From: Ruminococcus sp.
GTDB lineage: Bacteria > Bacillota > Clostridia > Oscillospirales > Ruminococcaceae
DNA length: 64,000 nucleotides
Direction of reading: 5' to 3'
Assembly (NCBI GenBank): GCA_024403995.1
Contig: JAKSQT010000003.1
Coordinates: 1 to 64,000 of the forward strand
In this document: piece after piece, positions 28,101 to 36,223 of the stretch
Layout of the letters: every line of letters starts with the position of its first letter
How positions within the stretch are numbered: position 1 is the first letter of the stretch
The notes under the pieces: generated by a model
What the model was told of the DNA's origin: nothing
Databases searched by the model: none
What the model saw: the letters and a program-made list of their open reading frames with translations, nothing else
Position numbers and translations under genes: made by a program

Positions 28101-28981
28101 TCGGCGGCGGTGTTGACAACAGAGACAAGGCTAATCCTAAGACAGGCAGATGCGTAAAACTCGGCGACGATATGATCTCACTCGCAGGCACACCTGTTAC
28201 AATGGAAACTCCATACCTCTTTGAGGACTCAAGCATTATCAAGATAGGCAATACCTACTACTATTCATACTGCTCCAACTGGAATGTTCCGGGCGGTACA
28301 AACATCAACGGTTCTTCATTCGGCAGCGGCGATATCTGCTATATGACTTCAAACAGCCCGCTCGGCCCATGGACAAAGTCACAGTTCGCAGGCCGTGTAT
28401 TTGCTAACACAGGCGGTCAGGGACTTGATAAGGGCGGAAATAACCACCACTCTATCGTATTCTTCAAGGATAAGTACTATGTACTCTATCACACAAGAGT
28501 TGTTGAGAACCGTATGGGCATCAACCTCAACTACCGTTCACCAAGCATAAGCGAATGTACACTTTCAAACGGCAAGCTCTCATGCTCAGGTTCACACAAG
28601 GGTGTAAGCCAGCTTGAAGCTCTCGATCCGTACACAACAGTACAGGCTGAAACAATGTCCAGCCAGTCCAAGAACATCAAGGTTGACGGACTTATGGATA
28701 CTAAGGTTTCAGGCGGCGCAGGCGAATGGATCAAGGTTAGCGGCGTTGACTTCGGTTCAGGTGCTTCAGGACTTACTGTTAAGGCATCTTCAAAGAACGG
28801 CGCAGTTATCAAGGTTTGCAAGGGCGGCACAACAGGTGAAGCTATTGCTTACGTTGAAGTTCCGGCAGGCGGCAGCGTTGCAGAGATCGAAGGCGCTGTA
28901 TGCGGCGATGCATCAGGCAAGACTGATATCTACTTTGAATTCAGCGGAGACGTTACATTCGACTCCTGGTGCTTCTCATAA
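25148..28981 (+). CDS. Modular secreted xylanase: CBM22-GH10-CBM22-dockerin-GH43-CBM6
   Basis: The 1277-residue secreted enzyme has a signal peptide (1-34), a CBM22-like module (about 36-180), a GH10 xylanase (188-540), a second CBM22-like module (560-712), a type I dockerin (729-793), a GH43 domain (815-1140) and a CBM6-like module (1155-1277). GH10 acid/base is Glu334 (D-V-C-N-E) and nucleophile Glu453 (V-T-E-L-D). GH43 has its catalytic base Asp834 in G-A-D-P-G. Dockerin loops are G-D-I-T-F-D-G-S-I-D and A-D-K-N-G-K-Y-E-I-N. GH10 would cut the xylan backbone while GH43 removes arabinose or xylose side groups. The dockerin is internal, between the two catalytic domains. AAAGGAGG precedes the ATG. 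Confidence 0.93.
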   Translation: MTFKRIASALTALACCTSIMTVLPEITDKTYAAAAVSNDFEVTYGGWYSTNDQAELTAVSNEGFNGSRGMIVSGRQSAEDGAASSKGFYLWGDTKYDYSVQVYSETDEVFHISLLYKDMETDKETTVELASEKVKAGEWTEISASYKAPANTYEYLVTITTESTNDFAFDDFKVTAKEKVSAKAAPAGMGLKNEFASYGFRVGNIFNGNTIKNSGIVANILKDCSGVECENETKPDATLVLNGSSDTNVKVSLSRAAAIIDFCVENGIGFRGHTLVWHSQTPEAFFKQGFNQSSSYVDVNTMNKRMESYIKNMFNAYATQYPTLDLYAYDVCNECISDSNGGARGKGVGNGNSPWVAVYGDNSFIEKAFTYARQYAPKTCKLFYNDYNEYMTAGNKKSGIYNLVKSLYGKGILDGMGMQSHVPANATGFAGTVDYLQAMDDYLGIGCDVQVTELDISLESGKYSLQDQANKYKAIFQHAMEHNASNKAGAGKVTLIQIWGPNDANSWLSSGSNALLYDSNNQPKLAYNTLIGMVPESQWVPNDQLNYGSGTISIPEPEPNEYGWWYQCGFEDGTSDWGDRGGNTVEQSNKEHYVQSNSLFVSGRTSEWMGAIYTLNSRVFKPGEAYSFSAHVKQNSGESVKFMMKLEYTDASGETAYDEIANVTAPDGAWAQLINTEYTIPSDASGVKIYVETESSLTDFYLDECIGAKKGVGIQGEGQPDLPADPSTAIRGDITFDGSIDALDVAVGRSLLTSGSLDAATKKAADADKNGKYEINDLVLIQQYVLGKISEFPTEKVEVDTSAMAQKFSSVKLAESWKKEGENNPLYTQRFGADPGFMVYKDRLYVYTTNDAFEYNGNQMKENSYDVGTINCCSSSDLVNWTDHGAIPVAGRNGRTQGGVASWASCSWAPDACWKTINGKDKFFLYFANSGGGIGVLTADSPTGPWKDPLGHALLTGGSPNCSDVVWMFDPGVMVDDDGTGYLFFGGGVDNRDKANPKTGRCVKLGDDMISLAGTPVTMETPYLFEDSSIIKIGNTYYYSYCSNWNVPGGTNINGSSFGSGDICYMTSNSPLGPWTKSQFAGRVFANTGGQGLDKGGNNHHSIVFFKDKYYVLYHTRVVENRMGINLNYRSPSISECTLSNGKLSCSGSHKGVSQLEALDPYTTVQAETMSSQSKNIKVDGLMDTKVSGGAGEWIKVSGVDFGSGASGLTVKASSKNGAVIKVCKGGTTGEAIAYVEVPAGGSVAEIEGAVCGDASGKTDIYFEFSGDVTFDSWCFS

Positions 28982-29009
28982 GTTTTTTCCATATTTCTGT
29001 CATACGTTT

Positions 29010-29042
29010 TGCAGAACCGTACCTTTCGGGGTACGGTTTTGC
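29010..29042 (+). terminator. Intrinsic terminator after the xylanase gene
   Basis: AACCGTACC and GGGTACGGTT form a stem with a short loop followed by TTG. It ends about 8 bases before the GGAGG of the next gene, leaving no room for a separate promoter. Confidence 0.75.
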
Positions 29043-29060
29043 GCATTTGGAGGCAAGTAA

Positions 29061-29747
29061 GTGAAAAAAGGAATTATTATCAATGATGTGAGCTATCCGT
29101 TTGGCAAAACAATTGCCGCAGGTCTCAGAAGGACAGGTATCTATCCGATATGCTGTTCATACAAAAAAGGCGTTTTTGAAAGATGCATCGAAAGAAATAA
29201 ACCTGATGCGGCATTGATACTTGTATTCGATGTTAACAGGGAATGCATCAGAATCGCAGAGCTGAAAAAGAAATATCCCGATATGTATATCTTTACAGGT
29301 GTTTTCAGATCGGGAAAAATCGTACACAGGGAGCTTTTGCGTGCGGGAGTTGATTTCAGTTTCCCGATGCCGATAAATGAGCAGTATGTATACGAAAGAA
29401 TACTTGATATCATGTTTGCAGAAAAGAAGATAATGTATGATGAGGCTGTCGGAAATTACCTTATAAAATGCGGATTTCAGCCTGATCTCCTCGGTTTCAG
29501 GTATCTGACAGCAGCTATTAAAATATGTATTGACGAGCCTTCGCTGCTTTCGGGAAAGATTTGCGGAATATACAAGATCATCGGCGAAAAATGCAGAACA
29601 AAGCCGGAGCTTGCCGAAAGATCGGTGCGTACAGCAGCAGAAAAAGCACTCAGCTCAGGATGTATTCCGTTTGCGTTTGAAAAAAAGCCGTCCAACGGAG
29701 AATTGCTGTGCGTATTGTGCGATAACTTTGTACAAAGATATAAATGA
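29061..29747 (+). CDS. Spo0A-like response regulator with degenerate receiver domain
   Basis: The 228-residue protein has a receiver-like N-terminal half (1-120) and a C-terminal half (about 125-228) that matches the Spo0A DNA-binding domain: YLIKCGFQPDLLGFRYLTAA, a helix-turn-helix-like T-K-P-E-L-A-E-R-S-V-R, then K-P-S-N-G-E. In the receiver, a candidate phospho-acceptor Asp remains (L-V-F-D) but the Lys of the K-P motif is absent (F-P-M-P). It may be a phosphorylation-independent relative of Spo0A. The start is GTG with GGAGG 7 bases upstream. It follows the xylanase terminator closely, so expression may depend on readthrough. Confidence 0.72.
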   Translation: MKKGIIINDVSYPFGKTIAAGLRRTGIYPICCSYKKGVFERCIERNKPDAALILVFDVNRECIRIAELKKKYPDMYIFTGVFRSGKIVHRELLRAGVDFSFPMPINEQYVYERILDIMFAEKKIMYDEAVGNYLIKCGFQPDLLGFRYLTAAIKICIDEPSLLSGKICGIYKIIGEKCRTKPELAERSVRTAAEKALSSGCIPFAFEKKPSNGELLCVLCDNFVQRYK

Positions 29748-29927
29748 TAAATTATATGTCAATACTGCACAAAATAATTGCCGCTGTTTGCGTACCGTTT
29801 TTCTTATGTTAACCACGATTAACATGGCGATATTATATATTTTTAGTCAGTTTTAACGTATATCAGGCTGTTTTGTACCTGAAATAGTAAAAAAAACATT
29901 GAAAATAAAAAAAAATCTCTCTATATG

Positions 29928-29956
29928 TTGACTTATCAGAGCGAAAATAGTATAAT
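29928..29956 (+). promoter_or_regulatory. Consensus promoter of serC
   Basis: TTGACT (29928-29933), 17 bases, TATAAT (29951-29956), giving a leader of about 86 bases. The rest of the 29748-30048 gap is AT-rich with nothing else recognised. Confidence 0.82.
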
Positions 29957-30048
29957 TATAAATGTATGGCAAATACTACTGCTCTGATGGTGCTCTTTGC
30001 TTTCAGAACAGAATAAATTTAATATTATATATGGAGGTATATTTTACA

Positions 30049-31131
30049 ATGAGCAGAGTTTACAACTTTAGTGCCGGCCCTGCTGTACTCCCTGAAGAAG
30101 TCCTCAAGGAAGCAGCAGAAGAAATGCTTGATTACAAGGGATGCGGTATGTCCGTTATGGAGATGTCCCACCGTTCAAAGGTTTATGATCAGATCATCAA
30201 GGAAGCAGAACAGGATCTCCGTGACCTTATGAATATTCCTGACAACTACAAGGTTCTTTTCCTTCAGGGCGGTGCTCATGCACAGTTCTCAGCTGTTCCT
30301 ATGAACATGATGAAGAACAAGAAGGCTGCTTACATAGTTACAGGTCAGTGGGCTAAGAGAGCTTATCAGGAGGCTCAGCAGTATGGTGAGGCAATCGCTG
30401 TTGCTTCTTCTGCTGACAAGACTTTCTCTTATATTCCTGACTGTTCAGACCTCGATATTCCTGAAGATGCAGACTATGTTTACATCTGCGAGAACAACAC
30501 TATCTATGGTACAAAGTTCTGGGAACTCCCTAACACAAAGGGCAAGGATCTCGTTGCTGACGTAAGCTCATGCTTCCTCTCAGAACCTGTTGACGTTACA
30601 AAGTACGGCGTTATCTATGGCGGCGTTCAGAAGAACATCGGTCCTGCCGGCGTTGTTATCGCTATCATCCGTGAAGATCTCATCCGTGATGACGTTCTTC
30701 CGGGCACTCCTACAATCCTCAAGTGGAAGACACAGGCTGACGCTGATTCTCTCTACAATACTCCTCCTTGCTATGGCATCTATATCTGCGGCAAGGTGTT
30801 CAAGTGGATCAAGAAGATGGGCGGTCTTGAGGCTATGAAGGCTCTCAACGAGAAGAAGGCTAAGATCCTTTATGATTTCCTTGACCAGAGCAAGCTCTTC
30901 AAGGGCACTGTTGAGAAGAAGGACCGTTCACTCATGAACGTACCATTCATCACAGGCAGCGACGAACTCGATGCTAAGTTCATCAAGGAATCTAAGGCTG
31001 CAGGCTTCGAGAACCTCAAGGGTCACAGAAGTGTCGGTGGTATGAGAGCTTCTATCTACAACGCTATGCCTATCGAGGGCGTTGAAAAGCTCGTTGAATT
31101 CATGAAGAAGTTCGAGGAAGAAAATTCCTGA
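30049..31131 (+). CDS. serC: Phosphoserine aminotransferase
   Basis: The 360-residue PLP enzyme converts 3-phosphohydroxypyruvate and glutamate to phosphoserine. It begins M-S-R-V-Y-N-F-S-A-G-P-A, the family signature, and has the cofactor Lys in G-G-V-Q-K-N-I-G-P-A-G. The ATG at 30049 follows TGGAGG; an in-frame ATG 29 codons upstream lies at the promoter and is rejected. It is followed by serA, giving two consecutive steps of serine synthesis. Codon use is strongly biased to one set of codons, as expected for high expression. Confidence 0.95.
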   Translation: MSRVYNFSAGPAVLPEEVLKEAAEEMLDYKGCGMSVMEMSHRSKVYDQIIKEAEQDLRDLMNIPDNYKVLFLQGGAHAQFSAVPMNMMKNKKAAYIVTGQWAKRAYQEAQQYGEAIAVASSADKTFSYIPDCSDLDIPEDADYVYICENNTIYGTKFWELPNTKGKDLVADVSSCFLSEPVDVTKYGVIYGGVQKNIGPAGVVIAIIREDLIRDDVLPGTPTILKWKTQADADSLYNTPPCYGIYICGKVFKWIKKMGGLEAMKALNEKKAKILYDFLDQSKLFKGTVEKKDRSLMNVPFITGSDELDAKFIKESKAAGFENLKGHRSVGGMRASIYNAMPIEGVEKLVEFMKKFEEENS

Positions 31132-31222
31132 TTGAATAATTCAGGGGATAGTTCCGGATAATTGCGGAACAGACTGCCTCATGACAGTCAAAAATTTGAT
31201 TTTTGAAAAGAGGTTTATTGAA

Positions 31223-32383
31223 ATGTACAATATTCAGACATTAAATAAGATTTCTGCTATCGGTACTGATATTTTCGATAAGAGCAAATATGCTATTTCA
31301 GATGACTGTGCAGCACCTGATGCCATTATGGTAAGAAGTGCTAAGATGCACGATATGCAGTTCGCTGACAACCTTCTTGCTATTGCAAGAGCAGGCGCAG
31401 GCGTAAACAATATCCCTGTTGACCGCTGCGCTCAGGAGGGTATCTGTGTATTCAATACTCCGGGTGCTAACTCAAATGCTGTTAAGGAACTTGCTATCTG
31501 TGCTCTCCTTCTTGCTTCAAGAAAGATCACAGAGGCTGCTGCATGGGCTGCTTCACTCAAGGGCACACCTGATGCTCCAAAGACAGTTGAAGGCGGCAAG
31601 TCAATGTTCGTAGGCCCTGAGATTGCAGGCAAGACACTCGGTATCATCGGTCTTGGCGCTATCGGCGGAAAGATCGCAAATGCTGCTGATGCTCTCGGCA
31701 TGAAGGTTATCGGCTATGACCCATACCTCTCAGTTGGCGCTGCTCTCCACCTTGTACCTTCTGTAAAGATAGTTACAGATATCAACGAAATTTATGCAAA
31801 CTGTGATTACATTTCTATCCACGTTCCTTATACTCCTCAGACAAAGAATACGATCGATGCTGAGCAGATCGCTATGATGAAGGACGGCGTTCGTCTTATC
31901 AACCTCGCAAGAGGCGAGCTTATCAACAGCCAGGCTGTTGTTGATGCTATTGCTTCAGGCAAGGTTGCAAAGTATGTTACAGACTTTGCTGACGATATCG
32001 TTCTTGGCGTTGAGAATATCATCGTTCTCCCACACCTCGGAGCTTCAACTCCTGAGAGTGAGGACAACTGTGCTGTTATGGCTGCTGAGGAGCTTATCGA
32101 ATACATCGAAAACGGTAATATCAAGAACAGTGTAAACCTCCCTAACGCTTCAATGAACGCTGTAGGCACAAAGGTCTGCATCATTCACAAGAACGTTCCT
32201 ACAACAATTGCTTCTATCACAACTGTTGTCGGCAATGAAGGTCTTAACATTGAAAACATGGTTAACGCAAGCAAGAAGGATTTTGCTTACACAATGCTCG
32301 ATGTTGTTGGTGATATCCCTGCAACTGTTGAGGGCAAGATCAACGCTGTTGACGGTGTTATCAAAGTAAGAATTATCAAGTAA
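31223..32383 (+). CDS. serA: D-3-phosphoglycerate dehydrogenase
   Basis: The 386-residue NAD enzyme carries out the first step of serine synthesis. It has the Rossmann motif G-L-G-A-I-G, the catalytic Arg in N-L-A-R-G-E-L, the His in L-P-H-L-G-A-S-T-P-E-S-E, and a C-terminal ACT domain (about residues 315-386) for serine feedback. It is of the short bacterial type. The ATG at 31223 follows AAGAGG; the 91-base gap to serC holds only a weak GTTCCG/CGGAAC hairpin, so the two form an operon. A terminator follows at 32402. Confidence 0.94.
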   Translation: MYNIQTLNKISAIGTDIFDKSKYAISDDCAAPDAIMVRSAKMHDMQFADNLLAIARAGAGVNNIPVDRCAQEGICVFNTPGANSNAVKELAICALLLASRKITEAAAWAASLKGTPDAPKTVEGGKSMFVGPEIAGKTLGIIGLGAIGGKIANAADALGMKVIGYDPYLSVGAALHLVPSVKIVTDINEIYANCDYISIHVPYTPQTKNTIDAEQIAMMKDGVRLINLARGELINSQAVVDAIASGKVAKYVTDFADDIVLGVENIIVLPHLGASTPESEDNCAVMAAEELIEYIENGNIKNSVNLPNASMNAVGTKVCIIHKNVPTTIASITTVVGNEGLNIENMVNASKKDFAYTMLDVVGDIPATVEGKINAVDGVIKVRIIK

Positions 32384-32401
32384 CTTATTACTGCAAATAA
32401 T

Positions 32402-32432
32402 GAAGGCTGCTCTTTCGGGGGCAGCCTTTTTG
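32402..32432 (+). terminator. Intrinsic terminator of serC-serA
   Basis: AAGGCTGC and GCAGCCTT pair around tctttcgggg and are followed by TTTTG. Confidence 0.82.
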
Positions 32433-32505
32433 CATATATTCAGGGGTGAGGGAATATTATTGAATGACATAAACGCACAAATCCACATCGAAAGGACAAA
32501 ATACA

Positions 32506-33015
32506 TTGAGGATAAAATTCCCGAAAATCAAAGCAGAATTTTCGTTTTTTGCATTTGCGGCACTGATCTTTCTGATGAAAGACAAATATACAGCAAGCGG
32601 CTTTGTAATGGTCTGCATTCTGCATGAATTAGGTCATCTTGCCGCAATCTTCATATTAGGCGTAAAAATAAAAATGGTGAAACTCAGCGGCTTCGGCATA
32701 AAAATAGAAACCGAAAAAAGCGGCATAGTCCCGATTTACCGCAGTATTCTCATACTGCTGTCAGGACCAGCCGCTAATATTATTCTGTATATTCTGCTCG
32801 GATTTTCCGGCGTATATCACCAGTTCGCCGTTCTCAGCCTTGCCGCAGCCGTTTATAATCTTCTGCCCTATCCACAGCTTGACGGCGGTTCAGCAATTGA
32901 ACTGCTGATAACAGGTTCGGTTTATGAACGTGAACTGCGTATCATACTGAAAATCGTCAGAATTTGCATTCCGTGTGCCGTTTTATTTATAATGCTGTAT
33001 GAGCGGCAATTCTGA
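32506..33015 (+). CDS. Small M50 site-2 metalloprotease (SpoIVFB-like core)
   Basis: The 169-residue membrane protein has the zinc motif H-E-L-G-H in its first transmembrane helix region and the third-ligand motif N-L-L-P-Y-P-Q-L-D-G-G. These define an intramembrane site-2 protease. It is much shorter than SpoIVFB (about 290 residues), having little more than the catalytic core and no CBS domain; no SpoIVFA partner is adjacent. The start is TTG with AAAGGA 9 bases upstream. Its last 29 bases overlap the convergent alcohol dehydrogenase gene. Confidence 0.8.
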   Translation: MRIKFPKIKAEFSFFAFAALIFLMKDKYTASGFVMVCILHELGHLAAIFILGVKIKMVKLSGFGIKIETEKSGIVPIYRSILILLSGPAANIILYILLGFSGVYHQFAVLSLAAAVYNLLPYPQLDGGSAIELLITGSVYERELRIILKIVRICIPCAVLFIMLYERQF

Positions 33016-34168
33016 ATATTTCAGTAACATCGTCTGACGAAAGCTCAACAAAGCCGCCTGTTTTGCCGTCACCAAGACCAAGTTTATCTACAAGTTTCGG
33101 GATATCCTCCTCTTTAGCGCCAAGCTGTTCAAAATTGACAGGCATACCGATACAGCTCAGGAAGTTACGGAAACACTGAATACCTTCAATTGCTGTAAGT
33201 TCAGGGTTAACGAAATTCATTTCACAGCCCCATACTCTTACTGCCATTTGTGCAAAACGCATAATGTCATGCTTGTAAACAAATTCCATCCAAGAAGGCA
33301 TGATAACTGCAAGACCTGCGCCGTGAGCACAGTCATAAAGTGCAGAAAGCTCATGTTCGATCTTGTGGCTGTTCCAGTCCTGACTTCTGCCAACTCCGAC
33401 GATATCATTATGAGCAACTGTGCCTGCCCACATGATGTTCGCACGAGCCTCGTAATTGCCCGGATCGGCGATAACTCGTGGAGTTTCCTTTATCATAGTC
33501 ATAAGAAGTGCCTCGCAGAGACGGTCTGTGACTTCAACTTCCTGTGTATTTGTAAAATATCTCTCGAAAATATGAGCCATGATATCCGTAGCACCGCAGG
33601 CTGTCTGGTATGCAGGCAGTGAACAGGTAAGCTCAGGGTTGAGGATGGAGAAACGTGGGCGGAGAAGGTCTGAGCCGACATCACGCTTGAAACTGCCTTC
33701 TTCTTTGGTGACAACAGATGCGCCCGAACCTTCGCTTCCTGCGGCGGCAATGGTGAGGACAGTACCAACAGGCAGAGCCTTTTCAACTGTTTTGCCTGTG
33801 CCGTAGAAATCCCAGAAATCACCGTCATACGGTACACCAAGAGCAATTGCCTTTGATGAGTCGATGCATGAACCGCCGCCGACTGAAAGAATGAAGTCAA
33901 CGTTTTCTTTACGGCAAAGCTCAATGCCCTTATAGATGAGAGTATCCCTTGGATTTGGCTGTACACCGCCGAGTTCTGTATATGCGATGCCGCTTTTTTC
34001 GAGAGATGCCTTTACATGGTCGATAAGTCCCGACTTAACTGCCGAGCCTGAACCATAGTGAATGAGCACTTTTGTTCCGCCGTATTTTTTGACCATTTCG
34101 CCTGCCTGATTTTCGGTTTCCTTGCCGAAAATAAATTCAGTCGGGCTGTAGAACTGAAAATTATCCAT
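32987..34168 (-). CDS. Iron-containing alcohol dehydrogenase (butanol dehydrogenase type)
   Basis: The 393-residue cytosolic enzyme reduces aldehydes to alcohols with NAD(P)H. It has the nucleotide-binding G-G-G-S-C-I-D-S-S-K and the metal ligands of the Fe-ADH family (Asp and His in G-A-T-D-I-M-A-H, His in C-A-H-G-A-G-L-A). It resembles BDH/YqhD-like enzymes in length. It starts 3 bases after the epimerase stop codon with AAAGGAG overlapping that gene, so it is translated from the same message. Its 3 prime end overlaps the convergent M50 gene. Confidence 0.9.
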   Translation of the reverse strand: MDNFQFYSPTEFIFGKETENQAGEMVKKYGGTKVLIHYGSGSAVKSGLIDHVKASLEKSGIAYTELGGVQPNPRDTLIYKGIELCRKENVDFILSVGGGSCIDSSKAIALGVPYDGDFWDFYGTGKTVEKALPVGTVLTIAAAGSEGSGASVVTKEEGSFKRDVGSDLLRPRFSILNPELTCSLPAYQTACGATDIMAHIFERYFTNTQEVEVTDRLCEALLMTMIKETPRVIADPGNYEARANIMWAGTVAHNDIVGVGRSQDWNSHKIEHELSALYDCAHGAGLAVIMPSWMEFVYKHDIMRFAQMAVRVWGCEMNFVNPELTAIEGIQCFRNFLSCIGMPVNFEQLGAKEEDIPKLVDKLGLGDGKTGGFVELSSDDVTEIFRIAAHTAL

Positions 34169-34170
34169 GA

Positions 34171-35190
34171 TTATTCTCCTTTAAGCTGATTTATAGTATT
34201 GTTTACAGCATTTATCACTTTATCGCACCACTTGTCGAAATCCTCGTCACAGACCTGTAATTCGGGATGTGCAAGAATATGGCGAATTGTATTCCTGATG
34301 CCCTGATCTGCACGGACAGTTGCCGTAAAATCGGGAACTGCACGTTTGATTTTGGAGTTATCGAATACCACGGTGCTTGTCTTGTCGCCGATAAGAGTGC
34401 CCTCAAAATCATATGGACCAATGGCATTGAGGAAGTCAGACGGAACATGGCACGCTTTAAGTTCAACGCCAAGTTCGTCAGCAATTATCTGATATATCTG
34501 GTTCCATGTTACGCTTTCGTCTGAGGTGATATGAAAAGCCTCGCCTATTGCATGGATATTGCCGATAAGTCCGCAGTAAGCCTTGGCAAAATCGCTGTTG
34601 TGGGTGATAGTCCAGAGCGATGAACCGTCACCGTGAATAATTACGGGTTTGCCGTCCATGATACGCTTTATTACCTGCCAGCTTCCCTTGTCGCCGTGAA
34701 CGCCGAGCGGAACGGAACGCTCATCATAGGTATGGCTCGGACGAACGATAGTGATCGGGAAACCGTTTTCACGGTACATCTTCATGAGAAATTCTTCACA
34801 GGCTATCTTGTCACGGGAATACTGCCAGTGTGGGTTTGAAAGAGGAGTGCTTTCAGTTATTTTATAGTGTGAAAGCGGCTTCTGATAGGCAGATGCAGAA
34901 CTGATGTAGATATACTGTTTTGTTTTTCCGTTAAAAAGTCTGTAGTCACGCTGGACCTGTTCAGGAACAAAGCCGATAAATTCGCCCACGCAGTCAAATG
35001 TCATGCCGTCAAGAAGTGCAGCGGCTTCTTTTTCGTTGCTGATGTCGCCCTTGATGACTTTAACGTTGTCGGGAAGTTCAGAGGAACGTCCGCCACGGTT
35101 AAAGAGTATGACCTCATGGTTTTGTTTGGCAAGCAGACGGGTTATAGCCATGCTTATTGTACCCGTACCGCCGATGAGTAATATTTTCAT
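34171..35190 (-). CDS. NAD-dependent epimerase/dehydratase family protein
   Basis: The 339-residue short-chain dehydrogenase-like protein has an N-terminal G-G-T-G-T-I-S Rossmann motif, a Ser before the Y-S-R-D-K catalytic Tyr-Lys pair and a sugar-nucleotide-type C-terminal domain. The reaction is not clear; such proteins act on nucleotide sugars or, in plants and bacteria, as mRNA-binding relatives (CSP41-like). It heads a two-gene operon with the alcohol dehydrogenase under the promoter at 35222-35250. Confidence 0.8.
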   Translation of the reverse strand: MKILLIGGTGTISMAITRLLAKQNHEVILFNRGGRSSELPDNVKVIKGDISNEKEAAALLDGMTFDCVGEFIGFVPEQVQRDYRLFNGKTKQYIYISSASAYQKPLSHYKITESTPLSNPHWQYSRDKIACEEFLMKMYRENGFPITIVRPSHTYDERSVPLGVHGDKGSWQVIKRIMDGKPVIIHGDGSSLWTITHNSDFAKAYCGLIGNIHAIGEAFHITSDESVTWNQIYQIIADELGVELKACHVPSDFLNAIGPYDFEGTLIGDKTSTVVFDNSKIKRAVPDFTATVRADQGIRNTIRHILAHPELQVCDEDFDKWCDKVINAVNNTINQLKGE

Positions 35191-35221
35191 AGTTTCACCT
35201 CATTCTTAGAATTATGATACA

Positions 35222-35250
35222 ATTATAGCATATAGAGATATGTTAAGCAA
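35222..35250 (-). promoter_or_regulatory. Promoter of the epimerase-alcohol dehydrogenase operon
   Basis: On the minus strand TTGCTT (35250-35245), 17 bases, TATAAT (35227-35222), 32 bases before the start codon. Confidence 0.72.
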
Positions 35251-35319
35251 GGCGTTTTTTGCGGTAGAGCCAATAAAGCTGATAAAAATCAAAGAATAAT
35301 GATTTTGTACGATGTTGCC

Positions 35320-35400
35320 CTTATAGAAGTTTTACTCTTTATCTGGGGAAACCCTTTTCAAAAGGGTTCCCCTCAATAATAAGTACAAAGTTTCTATAAG
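35320..35400. repeat. Family D palindromic element, compact copy
   Basis: CTTATAGAA (35320-35328) pairs with TTCTATAAG (35392-35400), and an inner near-perfect hairpin (GGGGAAACCCTTTT with AAAAGGGTTCCCC) lies in the centre. It sits between two divergent promoters. Confidence 0.82.
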
Positions 35401-35443
35401 AGCACTACCGTTACAGTTGTCCTTTTGTTCATTCCAGCCGTCC

Positions 35444-35472
35444 TTGACGGAATTTATGAAATCTGCTATAAT
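35444..35472 (+). promoter_or_regulatory. Promoter of the three-gene operon 35690-37628
   Basis: TTGACG (35444-35449), 17 bases, TATAAT (35467-35472). Transcription would start near 35479 and pass through the family C element before the first gene. Confidence 0.75.
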
Positions 35473-35491
35473 ATTTTTAAAGGCAGGTCAG

Positions 35492-35655
35492 TTATTGCTC
35501 CACCAACTAAATCTTGAATTTTTCTGCTTGTCCTGAAGAAGAAATTCTGCGTCAGAAAACCTTGAAATACGTAAGTATTCCTGCGGCTTTCTTCCTTGAC
35601 TTTCTCCTTCATTACTTCGCATAAAATATTCAAGACTTAATTGGCGGAGCAATAA
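35492..35655. repeat. Family C palindromic element in the operon leader
   Basis: The 28-base ends (35492-35519 and 35628-35655) are inverted repeats with four mismatches, beginning ttattgctcc. The centre has the shared core (aaatacgtaagtattc, about 35565-35580) and several further short dyads. It lies between promoter and ribosome binding site. Confidence 0.85.
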
Positions 35656-35689
35656 TAACATTTTGATAAGTCGCAGGGAGGCCATATAT

Positions 35690-36193
35690 TTGAAAAGGAA
35701 AAAAATCATAATTATTTCCGTGCTCGTTATAATTATTTCCTATGTCCTGACTATGACATTAATATTTTCACTGAGAAAAGCTGTTATTTCGCTCATTTTG
35801 ACATTTGCAGGCATGATACTGCCATTACTGCTGATTTTTAATATATTGTACAGGCTGAAAAGGGAAATAAATATTTACAGGCACGGAACGAAAATTATCG
35901 GCAGATGCACGAAATATATACGCAGTCAGCGCAATCGCTATAATCTGCACGTAGTAGAATTTGAGGACGAAAGCGGAAATACGATTGAATGGTACTATGC
36001 CGCTCTGCATATCCATTACAGCTATCCGCATGATATAGCTGTCTATATGCTTGATAATTCTGAAGAAAAAAGCAATCTTGGAATGCTGACAATTGGCAGA
36101 TATCTGATATTTTTAGCTTTTTCCTTTGCGGTATGGATAATTTGTTCTATCGGCGTGGTACATTTTATTTCTGAAATAATCAAATACACATAA
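35690..36193 (+). CDS. Small membrane protein of unknown function (DUF3592-like layout)
   Basis: The 167-residue protein has two N-terminal membrane helices (about 5-25 and 31-54), a soluble middle segment of about 80 residues rich in charged and aromatic residues, and a C-terminal membrane helix (about 138-160). This two-plus-one layout with a beta-rich middle resembles DUF3592 proteins, but I cannot assign it firmly. Start is a TTG at 35690 with AGGGAGG 9 bases upstream. It is the first gene of a three-gene operon. Confidence 0.62.
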   Translation: MKRKKIIIISVLVIIISYVLTMTLIFSLRKAVISLILTFAGMILPLLLIFNILYRLKREINIYRHGTKIIGRCTKYIRSQRNRYNLHVVEFEDESGNTIEWYYAALHIHYSYPHDIAVYMLDNSEEKSNLGMLTIGRYLIFLAFSFAVWIICSIGVVHFISEIIKYT

Positions 36194-36223
36194 CAGGAAA
36201 ACAAGTAGGAGAGGAGCAAAATT

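Noticed and set aside
29757..29790. Further family A copy near ctgcacaaaataattgcc
   Set aside because: Only about 10 bases match the family terminus and no partner end exists; chance similarity in AT-rich DNA is enough.
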